Source of the DNA: Varibaculum cambriense
GTDB lineage: Bacteria; Actinomycetota; Actinomycetes; Actinomycetales; Actinomycetaceae
Assembly: GCF_002848005.1 (NCBI RefSeq)
Contig: NZ_PKHX01000004.1
Location: forward strand, 124,001 to 188,000
Direction: 5' to 3'
Length of the DNA stretch: 64,000 nucleotides
Shown: positions 46,026 through 56,283 of the stretch, piece after piece
Position numbering within the stretch: position 1 is the stretch's first letter
Layout: each line of letters starts with the position of its first letter
The notes under the pieces: model-generated
The model's database searches: none
Told to the model about the DNA's origin: nothing
Seen by the model: only the letters and a program-made list of their open reading frames with translations
Position numbers and translations under genes: made by a program

Positions 46026-46595
46026 ATGGAAGCAATCCTGGTTGATGCCTTGGGAAACCAAGTCCTGCAAGGGGCAGCGCGATCCTCGCTACTGCGCGGC
46101 AGTCGTTTTATTCGTAGCCAGAGCAGAGCGGTTGATTTACTGGCCGAGCCGGTTACTTTAGCTTCCATATATGGGCGGGCGCTCTTTTTGGCTCCCCTAG
46201 TTCCTAACGGATGTTTCCTCTCTGCGCACTCCGCCGCCTGGATTTGGGCAGGAAACTCCCGTCCCCCGGAGACGGTATATATCGCTAGTTTGCGCCGTCC
46301 CCGGCGCGCAGCTGATGCCCGCTACTGGATCCAGCTGGATGCGCTCTCGCGCCGGCGCCTGAAGCAACAGGGGATTTTCTCCCTAGGGTGCCATCGAGAA
46401 GGCAACCAGAGCTTAACAGACCAAGCCGCTAGCCGAGGTCGCGGCTCCAGTAATGATTTTGTACGCCTCGGGAAAGTCAATCTGCTGAGCCCGCCAGCAG
46501 CTCTGCATTATTGTGACCAACATCCACACCTGGCCGGTAAGGACAGCTGGAACCGCGCCCGGCTATTGGCTTTGGTTGACCGGTTGTTTCCGTAA
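46026..46595 (+). CDS. Unrecognised protein with AbiEi-like SAAW motif
   Basis: This 189-residue protein is basic and not assigned to a family with confidence. CFLSAHSAAWIWAG near 60-73 resembles the S-x-x-S-A-A-x-x-W/L-G pattern of AbiEi-like and related winged-helix proteins, and RRPRRAADARYWIQLD follows. No signal peptide is present. Its last 33 bases overlap the convergent 3' end of relA. It may be specific to this lineage. Confidence 0.6.
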   Translation: MEAILVDALGNQVLQGAARSSLLRGSRFIRSQSRAVDLLAEPVTLASIYGRALFLAPLVPNGCFLSAHSAAWIWAGNSRPPETVYIASLRRPRRAADARYWIQLDALSRRRLKQQGIFSLGCHREGNQSLTDQAASRGRGSSNDFVRLGKVNLLSPPAALHYCDQHPHLAGKDSWNRARLLALVDRLFP

Positions 46596-48890
46596 AGTAG
46601 CGGTGGTGCGTTTTGCTAAAAACACCCCCGGGATCTTATGGATATCATTCAAAATCGCTTGCAAATAACGAGAATCTGCCACTTCGAAGGTGTAACGGGA
46701 AGTAGCTACCCGATCCGAAGAAGTGTTCATGGAAGCTGCCAGAATATTAGCGCGATAATCCGCCAATACCTGGGTAACGTCATTAATTAATCCTTCGCGA
46801 TCGAGCGCCTGAATCTCAATTTCTACTTGGAATTTTGCAGTTGGATGCTCTGCCCAAGAAACCTTCACTACCCGTTCGGGATGAGCCATCAAGTTTTGGG
46901 CATTGGAACATTCCTCACGATGGACAGACACCCCGTGCCCTCGGGTAACAAACCCGACAATTTTATCTCCCGGTAGCGGGTTACAGCAGCGGGCAATCTT
47001 CGTCCAGATTTCCCCCTGTTTCATCCCTTCCACCTGGATACCGGTACCTTCGTTACCGCCGCTAGGCCGCGCCTCAACCTGTTCGGGAAGCACTGCCTCG
47101 GAAAGGGTCTCCTCAGCGCCGTCCTCTCCTCCAGCGCTTTCCATTAGTTTTTCAACTACATGCGCTGCGGAAACATGGTGGCTCCCCACTGCTGCATAGA
47201 GGGCGGAGACATCGGCATAACCCATCCCGGAGGCTAAAGCCGTCATCGTCTCATGGCTCATCAGGCGCTGCAAAGGTAGATTTTGCTTGCGCATATAGGT
47301 CGAAATCAGGCCTTGTCCGACTTCGATAGCTTCTTCTCGCCGTTCTTTAGAGAACCACGCCTTAATCTTGTTACGAGCCCGGGGGCTGGCCACAAACTTT
47401 AGCCAATCCCGGGAAGGTCCCGAATTTGGAGAGCGCGAAGTTAGCACCTCGACGCTGTCCCCATTTTCCAATTTGGTGTCCAGAGGCACCAGTTTGCCGC
47501 CCACTTTTGCCCCCACAGTGCGGTTGCCGACCTCGGTATGTACCGCGTAGGCAAAATCTACCGGGGTAGCGCCAGCAGGCAGGTCTTTAACTTCTCCCGC
47601 CGGGGTAAACACATATACCCGGGATCCTGACATTTCATAGCGCAGCGAATCCAAGAATTCACCCGGGTCTTGGGTTTCCTTTTGCCAATCCACCAATTGG
47701 CGCAGCCAACCCATTTCCCCGCTATCAGCCAATACTCCTTTATTATCGCCTGCTGCTTTAGCGTTCGGGTCTTCTTTATAGCGCCAGTGAGCAGCGATTC
47801 CATATTCGGCGCGGCGATGCATTTCCCAGGTGCGAATCTGGATTTCTACCGGTTTACCCCCGGGTCCTACCACCGTAGTATGTAGCGACTGGTACAGATT
47901 GAATTTAGGCATCGCAATATAGTCTTTAAAACGCCCCGGGATCGGGTTCCAACGCGCATGCATTTCCCCGAGGACTGCATAACAATCCCGCACCGTATCT
48001 ACCAGTACTCGCACCCCAACCAGGTCATAGATATCGTCAAAATCGCGCCCGCGCACAATCATCTTTTGATAAATGGAATAGTGATGTTTCGGACGCCCGG
48101 TAACTTCTCCCGCGATTTTATTTACCCGCAGATCTTCTTTGATTTTGTCGATTACTTCCCGCAGATATTTTTCGCGCTCCGGGGCGCGTTCATGCACCAG
48201 GTTATCGATTTCTTCATATAGATCCGGATAGAGAGTCTTAAAAGCTAGGTCCTCTAGCTCCCATTTGATGGTATTCATCCCCAGGCGATGGGCTAGGGGC
48301 GCAAAAATCTCTAGGGTTTCGCGCGCCTTGTTTTGTGCCGATTTGGGGGAAACATATTTCCAGGTACGCGCATTATGGAGGCGGTCGCCCAGTTTTATCA
48401 CCAGCACCCGAATATCGCGGGACATGGAGATAATCATTTTGCGCACGGTTTCGGACTGCGCCGCCTGCCCGTAGGTGACTTTGTCTAGTTTGGTTACCCC
48501 ATCAACCAGGAGGGCGATTTCCTCTCCAAAATCGGCAGTCAGTTGCTCCAGGGTATAGTCGGTGTCCTCTACTGTGTCATGTAGCAGCGCCGCCGCCAAA
48601 GTGGTGCTGGTCATCCCGATTTCTGCCAAGATAGTAGCCACCGCTACCGGATGGGTAATATAGGGCTCCCCGGATTTACGGAACTGCCCTTCATGGCAGC
48701 GTGAGGCCGTCTGATAGGCGCGTTCAATCAGGGAAATATCCGCTTTCGGGTGATTGGCGCGTAGCGCCCGCACCAAGGCTTGAATATGGGGATCAATGTT
48801 CTTTGAACGCCCAGTTAACCAGGCCAAAGAAGCACGCACCCGCGAGGACGGAACTGCGTTGGCGCCCTCATCGGGAGTGATAGAACTCAT
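46563..48890 (-). CDS. relA: Bifunctional (p)ppGpp synthetase/hydrolase
   Basis: This 775-residue RelA/SpoT-homologue has an HD hydrolase domain (ALLHDTVEDTDYTLEQL near 104), a synthetase domain (YQSLHTTVVGPGGKPVEIQI near 315), TGS (VFTPAGEVKDLPAGATPVDF), a Cys/His-containing linker (IARCCNPLPGDKIVGFVTRG) and a C-terminal ACT domain. Both catalytic cores look intact, so it should make and destroy the stringent-response alarmone. It lies downstream of apt as in mycobacteria. Confidence 0.96.
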   Translation of the reverse strand: MSSITPDEGANAVPSSRVRASLAWLTGRSKNIDPHIQALVRALRANHPKADISLIERAYQTASRCHEGQFRKSGEPYITHPVAVATILAEIGMTSTTLAAALLHDTVEDTDYTLEQLTADFGEEIALLVDGVTKLDKVTYGQAAQSETVRKMIISMSRDIRVLVIKLGDRLHNARTWKYVSPKSAQNKARETLEIFAPLAHRLGMNTIKWELEDLAFKTLYPDLYEEIDNLVHERAPEREKYLREVIDKIKEDLRVNKIAGEVTGRPKHHYSIYQKMIVRGRDFDDIYDLVGVRVLVDTVRDCYAVLGEMHARWNPIPGRFKDYIAMPKFNLYQSLHTTVVGPGGKPVEIQIRTWEMHRRAEYGIAAHWRYKEDPNAKAAGDNKGVLADSGEMGWLRQLVDWQKETQDPGEFLDSLRYEMSGSRVYVFTPAGEVKDLPAGATPVDFAYAVHTEVGNRTVGAKVGGKLVPLDTKLENGDSVEVLTSRSPNSGPSRDWLKFVASPRARNKIKAWFSKERREEAIEVGQGLISTYMRKQNLPLQRLMSHETMTALASGMGYADVSALYAAVGSHHVSAAHVVEKLMESAGGEDGAEETLSEAVLPEQVEARPSGGNEGTGIQVEGMKQGEIWTKIARCCNPLPGDKIVGFVTRGHGVSVHREECSNAQNLMAHPERVVKVSWAEHPTAKFQVEIEIQALDREGLINDVTQVLADYRANILAASMNTSSDRVATSRYTFEVADSRYLQAILNDIHKIPGVFLAKRTTATLRKQPVNQSQ

Positions 48891-48974
48891 GTATCTAGTT
48901 TAATGACCCCCCAGTCATTTCCCCAATTTGCCAGTTAGATCTGCCAATGGGAGAGAAAAGGAGACGCAAATACC

Positions 48975-49514
48975 CTAGATCAGAGTCAGGGCTTCACATT
49001 CTAGGTCGCCGATGTGGTCACGCCCATCGAGTTCTTCCAGCTCCATCAAAACGCACACGGATTCGACTACTGCCCCGGCACGTTTGATCAGCGCCGCCGA
49101 AGCATTTACGGTGCCACCAGTAGCCAGCACGTCATCGAGTACTAAAACCCGCGCGCCCTCTTTAATAGAATCCGGCTGTAGTTCCATGCGGGATTTGCCG
49201 TACTCGAGGCCGTAGTCGATCCCGATTACCGGACCGGGAAGTTTCCCGGCTTTGCGAATCATTAAGGTACCTAGCCCCAGTTCGACCGCTACCGGAGCCG
49301 CAATTAAGAATCCCCGGGACTCCAGACCGGCAACTAAATCTACCCGGCCGCGATAAAAGTCAGCTAGCCCTTTCACCAGCTGGGAAAAGGCTTCCCCGTT
49401 AGCCAGCAGCGGGGAAATATCCCGAAAGAGTACCCCCGTTTGCGGAAAATCTGGTACATCGCGCAGATTCTCTCGAATAATTTTTCCTAAGGGAGCTAGT
49501 TTGGGGTTTATCAT
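48975..49514 (-). CDS. apt: Adenine phosphoribosyltransferase
   Basis: This 179-residue purine-salvage enzyme makes AMP from adenine and PRPP. The PRPP loop VLVLDDVLATGGT is near 120-132 and GLESRGFLIAAPVA near 62. Its ATG overlaps the TGA of secF by 4 bases (ATGA), indicating translational coupling with the Sec genes. Confidence 0.95.
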   Translation of the reverse strand: MINPKLAPLGKIIRENLRDVPDFPQTGVLFRDISPLLANGEAFSQLVKGLADFYRGRVDLVAGLESRGFLIAAPVAVELGLGTLMIRKAGKLPGPVIGIDYGLEYGKSRMELQPDSIKEGARVLVLDDVLATGGTVNASAALIKRAGAVVESVCVLMELEELDGRDHIGDLECEALTLI

Positions 49515-50599
49515 CGTTTGCTCCTGGGGGTACGTTTGGGTTGTGCTTGTTGTCCCTGGTGATGACCGGCTTTCAAAGGCTGTGCCACCCGGGAAAGCTC
49601 TGTCTCCTTGCCCTCGACCTGCTCGCTGCCACCAGCGCGCTTCTCCAGTACCTTTTGGGTGTGGCTGGAGATCTTTTCGGTGCGCGAACGCAGTACCATC
49701 AGCATAGAAGGCGCAATCAGAATCGAAGACAAGGTACCGGCGATCATCCCCACAAATAGCGCTAGCGAAATGTCACGCAGGGTGCCGCCCCCAAGAGTGA
49801 TCCAGGAAATCAGCAGAATCGAGGTAACCGGCAGCAGCGCCACCACCGAGGTGTTAATCGAACGCACCAGGGTCTGGTTAATGGCCAGGTTAACGATCTC
49901 GCCATAGGTAGAGCGGGTTTGCTGTTCGAAATCAACCGAAAGTTCGCGTACCTTATCGAAGACCACCACGGTGTCGTAGAGGGAGTAACCCAAAATGGTG
50001 AGCACCCCGATGATAGTGGCCGGGGAAATCTCTACCCGAGTCAGCGCTAAAACCAGACCAGTTATCAGCACGTCATGACAGAGCGCGAACAATGCCGAGA
50101 ACGCCATTGTCCAGGTTCTAAAGTATGCCCACAGCATCAGGGCTACCAGGATGAAGAAAATCACCAGAGATTGCAGTGCCTTAAAGGTCACGTCCGCGCC
50201 CCAAGACGGGCCAATCGTGGTTGCCGCTACTTTAGCTTCTGGCACCTTATAGGCTTTAGCTAGATCTGAAACCACCTGGCGTTTAGCGGTGGTATCTAGA
50301 GAAACTGATTGCACCCGAATCGAAGAAGCTCCCACCGAGTTCACCGAGGAACCCTTGAGCTTAGGGTTGGCGTTTACTACCTTTTGAGCCGGGGCTTGAT
50401 CTCTGCCTGCCACCGAAGAAACTGTAAATTCGGTGCCGCCCTTAAAGTCAATAGAGCGCTCCAGCCCCAGCACTGACATCGCCAGCACTGAGATCAGCAT
50501 TAATGCCGCCCCCGCAATCAGCAGGTATTTGCGGTTATCAATGAACTTGTAAGATTTGCGACCAGAATAGAGGGCGTTACCCCAACTTGCGAAACTCAT
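49511..50599 (-). CDS. secF: Protein translocase subunit SecF
   Basis: This 362-residue six-helix membrane protein of the SecDF complex uses the proton gradient to help pull proteins out of SecYEG. Visible are GLERSIDFKGGTEFTV near 46, an extracytoplasmic region, and the membrane core with ILGYSLYDTVVVFDKVRE near 208. The C-terminal 50 residues are hydrophilic and basic. It overlaps secD and apt by 4 bases on either side. Confidence 0.95.
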   Translation of the reverse strand: MSFASWGNALYSGRKSYKFIDNRKYLLIAGAALMLISVLAMSVLGLERSIDFKGGTEFTVSSVAGRDQAPAQKVVNANPKLKGSSVNSVGASSIRVQSVSLDTTAKRQVVSDLAKAYKVPEAKVAATTIGPSWGADVTFKALQSLVIFFILVALMLWAYFRTWTMAFSALFALCHDVLITGLVLALTRVEISPATIIGVLTILGYSLYDTVVVFDKVRELSVDFEQQTRSTYGEIVNLAINQTLVRSINTSVVALLPVTSILLISWITLGGGTLRDISLALFVGMIAGTLSSILIAPSMLMVLRSRTEKISSHTQKVLEKRAGGSEQVEGKETELSRVAQPLKAGHHQGQQAQPKRTPRSKR

Positions 50600-52479
50600 T
50601 TTTCTTCCTCCTGGTCCGTCGCGGATACTGACGCTAGCTCATCTGCGGGAGCATCATCCTCGTTCGAATCCGCTTTTTCCGCGGCTGGCTCCTCAGCTTT
50701 GTCATTATCTGACTTTCCGGCGTCCTCTTCCGGCTTAGATTTGTAGACAGAGCGAATCTTGCGTACTTGTCCCGCGCCTACATACCGGTAGGTTCCGCGC
50801 TGTGCACCCAGGTGCTCTGGATCGAGGCCGGAGAGCTTATGTCCTTCCCCGAAGAACTTAAACCGCAGTAACCACACCATCATCGGGTGAGTGAAGATGA
50901 AGATTAGCGCCAAGTCGATCAAGGTGGTGATCCCGAGGGTGAAGGCGAAGCCTTGCACCCCGCCCACTGCCAGGAAGTAGAGCACGCAAGCCGCTAGCAC
51001 GTTCACCAAGTCGGAGGTAACGATAGTGCGTTTTGCCCGATCCCAACCAACGCTGACCGCGCTCGATAAGGCTTTGCCGTCGCGAACCTCGTCGCGAATC
51101 CTCTCGAAGTAAATAATGAAGGAGTCGGCGGTAGTCCCGATAGAAACGATCACGCCCGCAATACCCGCTAGGGAGAGGCGATAGCCCATCGACCAGGACA
51201 ATAAAGTCAAGGTCAGGTAGAGGAGCACGCCGGCACTCACCAGGGAGCCAACAGCTACTATCGCTAGGCCACGGTACTGCCAAATCAGGTAGAACACCAC
51301 CAGAATCAAACCGATGATACCGGCGATAACCCCATATCGTAGCTGGTCAGCACCGAGAGTTGCCGAAACCTGCTGTTCGGATTGCACATCGAAGTTGAGC
51401 GGCAGCGAACCAAACTTCAACTGGTTAGCCAGAGCGGTGGAAGAAGACCGGGTGAAAGACCCAGAAATTTCCGCTTTACCGTTAGTGATCGCGTTATTTA
51501 CTCCCGGCGCGGAAACTACCAAGCCATCGAGTACGATCGCAAACCGGTTCTTATCGTTATTTTGCCCCGGTGGCAAGCCATTTTCTCCCGCAACCGGTTG
51601 ATGGCGGTACTTCATCATCCGGGTGGTGATATCCGCGAATGTGGAAGCCCCCTGCTTATCAAAGGAAAGAGTCACTATCCATTGACCAGTGGATTGTCCG
51701 GAAGCCCCGGTACCCATGCCCGATTCTGCAGAAGTTATCCGGGCACCCGAAACCTCGGCAGGAGACAAAATATACTTCTCGTGCCCTTCGCTAGAGCAGG
51801 CTACCAATGGTTTCTTAATATCACCGGAGGAGCCGCCCTCCCGCGAGCTCTTTTGCTGACAATCTTTGGCATAGAACTCTTGCAGAACTTTTTCGGTTAT
51901 CCAGGCATCGTCGGAATTATCTTTCGGCTGGGTGGCTCGCTTATCACTGATCTTGCCGTCATGGTCAAGATCCGCCATTTGCTTAGCGAAAGCTTCCGGA
52001 TCAATATTGGCCGGTTTCGCCTGTTTCTTGCCTGCTTGTTGTTGCTCTGCCTGCTGAGCCATCACCGACTGGGGAACCCCCGGGGCAGAACGCAATACCG
52101 CCCGGAAATACAACTCGGCAGACTGGCGCACCAAATCCAAAGTTTCTTTGGAAGGGTTACCGGGTAAGGACACCAAAATATTGGAGTTACCCTGGGAGGT
52201 GATTTCCGCTTCCGAAACCCCGGAAGCGTCGACACGCTGCCTAATAACCTCAATCGCCTGGGTAATATCCTCAGCGGTAACTGCGCGTTTAGCTCCGGAA
52301 GCAGCATTACCTTTCGGGGTGAGGATCAGCTGAGTTCCGCCCTCCAAATCCAGAGCCAAAGAGGGGGTGGGTTTAGCTTTCTTAGTGAGTACCCCCACCA
52401 GCAGGGTTCCCGTTAAAGCCAGCACAAGTACCAGGAAAAACGCCAGTGTGCGTCCAGCGTGATATTTTTTCTTCGCCAA
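50596..52479 (-). CDS. secD: Protein translocase subunit SecD
   Basis: This 627-residue membrane protein has an N-terminal helix, LALDLEGGTQLILT as the D1 motif near 42, a long extracytoplasmic region with an unusually polar insert (about 140-215, including KKQAKPANIDPEAF), and the C-terminal membrane core with IGTTADSFIIYFERIRDE near 450. The acidic tail of about 60 residues (KAEEPAAEKADSNEDDAPAD) is cytoplasmic. It starts at TTG after GGAAAG. Its end overlaps secF by 4 bases. Confidence 0.95.
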   Translation of the reverse strand: MAKKKYHAGRTLAFFLVLVLALTGTLLVGVLTKKAKPTPSLALDLEGGTQLILTPKGNAASGAKRAVTAEDITQAIEVIRQRVDASGVSEAEITSQGNSNILVSLPGNPSKETLDLVRQSAELYFRAVLRSAPGVPQSVMAQQAEQQQAGKKQAKPANIDPEAFAKQMADLDHDGKISDKRATQPKDNSDDAWITEKVLQEFYAKDCQQKSSREGGSSGDIKKPLVACSSEGHEKYILSPAEVSGARITSAESGMGTGASGQSTGQWIVTLSFDKQGASTFADITTRMMKYRHQPVAGENGLPPGQNNDKNRFAIVLDGLVVSAPGVNNAITNGKAEISGSFTRSSSTALANQLKFGSLPLNFDVQSEQQVSATLGADQLRYGVIAGIIGLILVVFYLIWQYRGLAIVAVGSLVSAGVLLYLTLTLLSWSMGYRLSLAGIAGVIVSIGTTADSFIIYFERIRDEVRDGKALSSAVSVGWDRAKRTIVTSDLVNVLAACVLYFLAVGGVQGFAFTLGITTLIDLALIFIFTHPMMVWLLRFKFFGEGHKLSGLDPEHLGAQRGTYRYVGAGQVRKIRSVYKSKPEEDAGKSDNDKAEEPAAEKADSNEDDAPADELASVSATDQEEEK

Positions 52480-52521
52480 TGTCGTTCTTTCCGTTATATA
52501 CGGTGTTTATTTTTTCGCTTA

Positions 52522-52965
52522 TTAGTTCTTTTCGCTCGGATCGCCATCCGCAGCAGCAGCAGCGTCGTCGTTTGCCTCGTCAGCAGCAGTTCCTTCTTCC
52601 GGGGAATCTACTGCCAGATCCTTAGCATCTTCTTCTTTGTCAGCTTCATCAGATTTTTCTGTGTCCGCGTCCTGGGGGTCAGCGTCTTCGGTATCCGGCG
52701 CGAACGGCGGGTTCCCCACGCTGACAATCGCCCGAGATGTCCACAGGGTTTCGGTTCCATCCGAGGTTTCGAGCACGATTACGTCCCCATCGGTTTCAAC
52801 GTAGCGTCCATAAAAACCCGAGGTGGTCATCACCCAGGCACCGGGCACCATATCGTTAGCTAGTTTGTTGCGCTGCTCTGTTTGTTTTTTCTTGGCATTG
52901 CGTGAAGAAAAAATCATCATCAATAAGAACGCGCCAATGACGGCTAGAAGTACTCCACTTCCCAT
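52522..52965 (-). CDS. yajC: Preprotein translocase accessory subunit YajC
   Basis: This protein of about 147 residues has one N-terminal membrane helix (LLAVIGAFLLMMIFS), the YajC signature (MVPGAWVMTTSGFYGRYVET), and an unusually long, very acidic and low-complexity tail (about 85-147, rich in Asp, Glu and Ala). YajC associates with SecDF. The ATG at 52,965 follows GGAAGG by six bases. It lies 42 bases upstream of secD in the same operon. Confidence 0.93.
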   Translation of the reverse strand: MGSGVLLAVIGAFLLMMIFSSRNAKKKQTEQRNKLANDMVPGAWVMTTSGFYGRYVETDGDVIVLETSDGTETLWTSRAIVSVGNPPFAPDTEDADPQDADTEKSDEADKEEDAKDLAVDSPEEGTAADEANDDAAAAADGDPSEKN

Positions 52966-53011
52966 TGTCAACCTTCCAGTCTAAAATTCTTAACCTTAAT
53001 GATTCTAAGCG

Positions 53012-54136
53012 TTAAAGGACATCTGTTTCATCTTTCGCACCCGGTTTAGACCGGTTTTGTGACCAGTCGCCCCCTGATTCGGGGTTGGGCAAGTCAAAAA
53101 GCGAGGCTTCGCTACCTGCCCGTGGCGGGGTCAACCCCAAATGAGCAAAGGCATTAGGGGTAGCGATACGCCCCCGGGGAGTGCGGGCGATAAATCCCTC
53201 CCGCACCAGGTAAGGCTCCGAAACGGTTTCCACGGTTTCCGGTTCCTCCCCCACGGAAACTGCCAAAGTGGTTAGCCCGACCGGACCGCCGGCAAAACGA
53301 TTGCAGAGCGCCTCTAGAACTGAGCGATCCAAGCGATCTAAGCCCGCCGGGTCTACCTCGAACAGGTCTAGAGCCGCTTTCGCGGCTTCTAAAGATAGCG
53401 TGCCGTCTCCGTGTACCTGGGCATAGTCGATAACTCGGCGCAGCAAACGGTTAGCAATCCGGGGAGTTCCCCGCGAACGCGCCGCCATTTCCGCAGCTGC
53501 GCGCGGATCGAGTTCTGCCTCCATCAGCCGCGCCGACCTGGTCAACACTTGTTCTAATTCTGCGGTGCTGTAATAGTCTAGGTGAGCGGTAAAACCGAAG
53601 CGATCCCGCAAAGGCGCAGGTAGCAGCCCAGATCGCGTAGTAGCGCCCACGACTGTAAACGGGGGTAGCGTCAAGGGAATCGAAGTCGCCCCCGGGCCTT
53701 TGCCCACCACCACATCGACCCGGAAATCTTCCATCGCCAGGTAAAGCATTTCTTCCGCGGTGCGCGCCAAGCGGTGAATCTCGTCGATAAATAGCACGTC
53801 GCCCTCTTGCAGAGCGGAAAGGATTGCCGCTAGATCTCCGGCGTGCTGAATCGCCGGGCCGGAGGTAAGCCGCAAAGAAGTACCGGTTTCGTGGGCAATA
53901 ATCATCGCCAGAGTAGTTTTTCCTAAACCGGGAGGACCAGCTAATAGCACATGGTCAGGGGTAGCTCCCCTCCCGATAGCCGCTTTGAGTACCAAATCCA
54001 ACTGGCGGCGAATCTTTTCTTGCCCTACGAAAGAGTCGAGATCTTTGGGGCGCAGCGCGGCCTCGGCGGCTCGCTCTACCTCATCCGCCCCCGGCCCTAC
54101 CGGAGAGCTGATCGCCCACTCGTTTGTTTCTTCCAC
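53012..54136 (-). CDS. ruvB: Holliday junction branch-migration helicase RuvB
   Basis: This 374-residue AAA+ motor has [15 protein letters not shown] near 36, Walker [13 protein letters not shown] near 65, Walker [12 protein letters not shown] near 113, sensor-1 [18 protein letters not shown] near 163 and a C-terminal winged helix. The tail of about 30 residues ([15 protein letters not shown]) is polar and not conserved. It starts at GTG after GGGGAG. It follows ruvA at 9 bases. Confidence 0.96.
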   Translation of the reverse strand: MEETNEWAISSPVGPGADEVERAAEAALRPKDLDSFVGQEKIRRQLDLVLKAAIGRGATPDHVLLAGPPGLGKTTLAMIIAHETGTSLRLTSGPAIQHAGDLAAILSALQEGDVLFIDEIHRLARTAEEMLYLAMEDFRVDVVVGKGPGATSIPLTLPPFTVVGATTRSGLLPAPLRDRFGFTAHLDYYSTAELEQVLTRSARLMEAELDPRAAAEMAARSRGTPRIANRLLRRVIDYAQVHGDGTLSLEAAKAALDLFEVDPAGLDRLDRSVLEALCNRFAGGPVGLTTLAVSVGEEPETVETVSEPYLVREGFIARTPRGRIATPNAFAHLGLTPPRAGSEASLFDLPNPESGGDWSQNRSKPGAKDETDVL

Positions 54137-54145
54137 GTTGCTCCC

Positions 54146-54745
54146 CTATGCGTGATGCTTACCCAGTAATTGTAAGGCCGCACGCAAAAGTTCCGGCACC
54201 TGCGCTTGCGGGTTAGCTTCGGCTGCCTCTTTAACCGCTTTTTGTGCCAGCGGGGTTCGCCACCCCAGCTGTTCGAGGGCGTGGCAAACTTCTTCGCGCC
54301 CGGCACTACCAATCCCGCTGCTAGAGTCGGCTTCTACTCCGGAAGGTTCGCCCAGCTTATCCCCAATTTCTACCAAGATTCTTTGCGCAGACTTCTTACC
54401 AACCCCCGGAATTTGGGTAAGTGCCGCCAGATCACCGCGAGACACCGCTGCCCGTAATTCGTCGGGGCTAAACACCGCGAGAGCCGCCAATGCCAGCTTG
54501 GGACCGATCCCGGAAATGGTGATAAGGGTGGAGAAAATATCGCGCTCATCGCGCCCGGCGAAGCCAAATAGTAACCAGGCATCTTCGCGTACCACCAAGT
54601 GGGTCAAGATTTTGGTCTCTTGGCCTGCAGCCAAGGTAGCTAAAGTAGCGGGAGTGGCAAAGAAGCTGTAGCCCACACCGGATACGTCAATAGTGGCTTT
54701 ATCTAGCCTTACTTCCTCAATGGTTCCTGATAAATGCGTAATCAT
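54146..54745 (-). CDS. ruvA: Holliday junction-binding protein RuvA
   Basis: This 199-residue tetrameric junction-binding protein has an N-terminal OB domain (ITHLSGTIEEVRLDKATIDV), central helix-hairpin-helix repeats (LITISGIGPKLALAAL, LTQIPGVGKKSAQRILVEI), and a C-terminal domain that contacts RuvB (ALEQLGWRTPLAQKAVKEA). It is flanked by ruvC and ruvB in the usual order. Confidence 0.96.
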   Translation of the reverse strand: MITHLSGTIEEVRLDKATIDVSGVGYSFFATPATLATLAAGQETKILTHLVVREDAWLLFGFAGRDERDIFSTLITISGIGPKLALAALAVFSPDELRAAVSRGDLAALTQIPGVGKKSAQRILVEIGDKLGEPSGVEADSSSGIGSAGREEVCHALEQLGWRTPLAQKAVKEAAEANPQAQVPELLRAALQLLGKHHA

Positions 54746-54784
54746 ATAGAATCTCCGCTAGCTAGCTACTTAGTAAACGCTATC

Positions 54785-55423
54785 CTACTTGCCCTTATTT
54801 CGCCTAAGCCGGGGATCAACCGCGCCGGTACGTCGGCTAGCCGCCTGCGCCTGTGCCCACATTTTTTGGGCGGGAGTAAGATCCCCCCGTGCAGAAATCT
54901 TGCCTGATAGGGAAACGTTAACGGTGCCATCCCGACTCGCTCCCTGCAAACCGTCTTGACGCCAACCATGACATATCGCGATTGCTAGAGCATCGGCAGC
55001 ATCGGCAGGCCGCACCACTTTATCCATCCGTAAAATCCGTTGCACCATATGCTGGACTTGAGACTTATCGGCTACCCCCGAGCCGGTAACTGCGGCTTTG
55101 ACTTCCGAGGGGGTATGGATCGCTAGCGGCAGACGGTGGGCGGCGGCTTCGCTCATGGCTATCCCCATCACCCACATGGTGGAGGTAACTGATTGCACGT
55201 TGTCTTGCGCAAACACCCGCTCAATGGACATTACTTCCGGCTGGTGTTCTTCAATAGCTGCCGCAATCCGCTGGCGGATCTTATCTAGGCGGAAATGAGA
55301 CGCCATATTTTGCGGAGATCGGGCGACCTCGACATGCACCAGCTGGGCACGCCGCTGCGAATCCATATCAATGATCCCGATCCCGCAGCGAGTAAGACCG
55401 GGGTCAATCCCGATTATCCGCAA
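54785..55423 (-). CDS. ruvC: Holliday junction resolvase RuvC
   Basis: This 212-residue endonuclease has the RNase-H-like acidic centre: D7 in IIGIDPGLTRCG, E69-type in MSIERVFAQDN, and the pair in RPADAADALAIAICH. It cuts four-way junctions moved by RuvAB. Translation starts at TTG. The C-terminal 50 residues are longer than in E. coli and basic. It follows yebC by 9 bases. Confidence 0.95.
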   Translation of the reverse strand: MRIIGIDPGLTRCGIGIIDMDSQRRAQLVHVEVARSPQNMASHFRLDKIRQRIAAAIEEHQPEVMSIERVFAQDNVQSVTSTMWVMGIAMSEAAAHRLPLAIHTPSEVKAAVTGSGVADKSQVQHMVQRILRMDKVVRPADAADALAIAICHGWRQDGLQGASRDGTVNVSLSGKISARGDLTPAQKMWAQAQAASRRTGAVDPRLRRNKGK

Positions 55424-55432
55424 AGATATTGC

Positions 55433-56194
55433 CTATTCTTCTTCCTCGTATTGGGCTTGTACCTCGGGGCTTACCGAGAGATTAGTGAATACGTCTTGCA
55501 CGTCATCGCTGTCTTCTAGGGCATCGATCAGCCGCATTACCTGGCGATACTTTGCCAGATCCAGCTCTGCTTCGGTGGTAGCTTTCCACTGAGATTCTGC
55601 CGAGTCGTAGTCAATGCCGGCATCTTGCAAGGCCTTGCGCACCTCAACCAGATTTGTGGGATCACAAATAATGGTGAAGTTTTCTGCGCCTTCCTCGACT
55701 TCCTCGGCTCCCGCGTCCAGAACCGCCATCAAAATGGTATCTTCGTCTACGCCCTCGGCCTTAGCTACCTCAATAGCTCCGATCCGGTTGAATAGGTAGG
55801 AAACGGAACCAGGATCAGCCAGGTTGCCGCCGTTCTTACTAAAGGCTGTACGCACATCGGCAGCTGCCCGGTTCTTATTATCGGTAAGGCACTCTACCAG
55901 CATCGCTACCCCACCCGGGCCGTAACCTTCGTAGGAAATGGTCTGCCAGTCCGCGCCCCCGGCCTCGGCACCAGAACCGCGCGCTACTGCTCGTTTGATG
56001 TTATCGGCAGGTACCGAGTTCTTTTTCGCCTTTTGAATCGCGTCAAAAAGGGTAGGGTTTCCCGCCGGATCGCCACCGCCAGTACGGGCTGCTACCTCGA
56101 TATTCTTAATCAACCGGGCAAATAGTTTACCCCGCTTAGCGTCGATTGCCGCTTTCTTATGTTTGGTGGTAGCCCACTTTGAGTGACCCGACAT
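55433..56194 (-). CDS. yebC: YebC/PmpR-family protein
   Basis: This 253-residue protein of the YebC family begins [20 protein letters not shown] as is typical, with [19 protein letters not shown] near 89. Members were long annotated as transcriptional regulators; some have been shown to relieve ribosome stalling. The gene's position directly upstream of ruvC is conserved in actinobacteria. Confidence 0.95.
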   Translation of the reverse strand: MSGHSKWATTKHKKAAIDAKRGKLFARLIKNIEVAARTGGGDPAGNPTLFDAIQKAKKNSVPADNIKRAVARGSGAEAGGADWQTISYEGYGPGGVAMLVECLTDNKNRAAADVRTAFSKNGGNLADPGSVSYLFNRIGAIEVAKAEGVDEDTILMAVLDAGAEEVEEGAENFTIICDPTNLVEVRKALQDAGIDYDSAESQWKATTEAELDLAKYRQVMRLIDALEDSDDVQDVFTNLSVSPEVQAQYEEEE

Positions 56195-56283
56195 TCGCTC
56201 TCCTTAAGTTCCTCTCGCGCAATTAATTTTCAAAATACCAAGCCTGATTTTAGCGCTTTTGCACCCTAACCGTCTAAAAAGCC

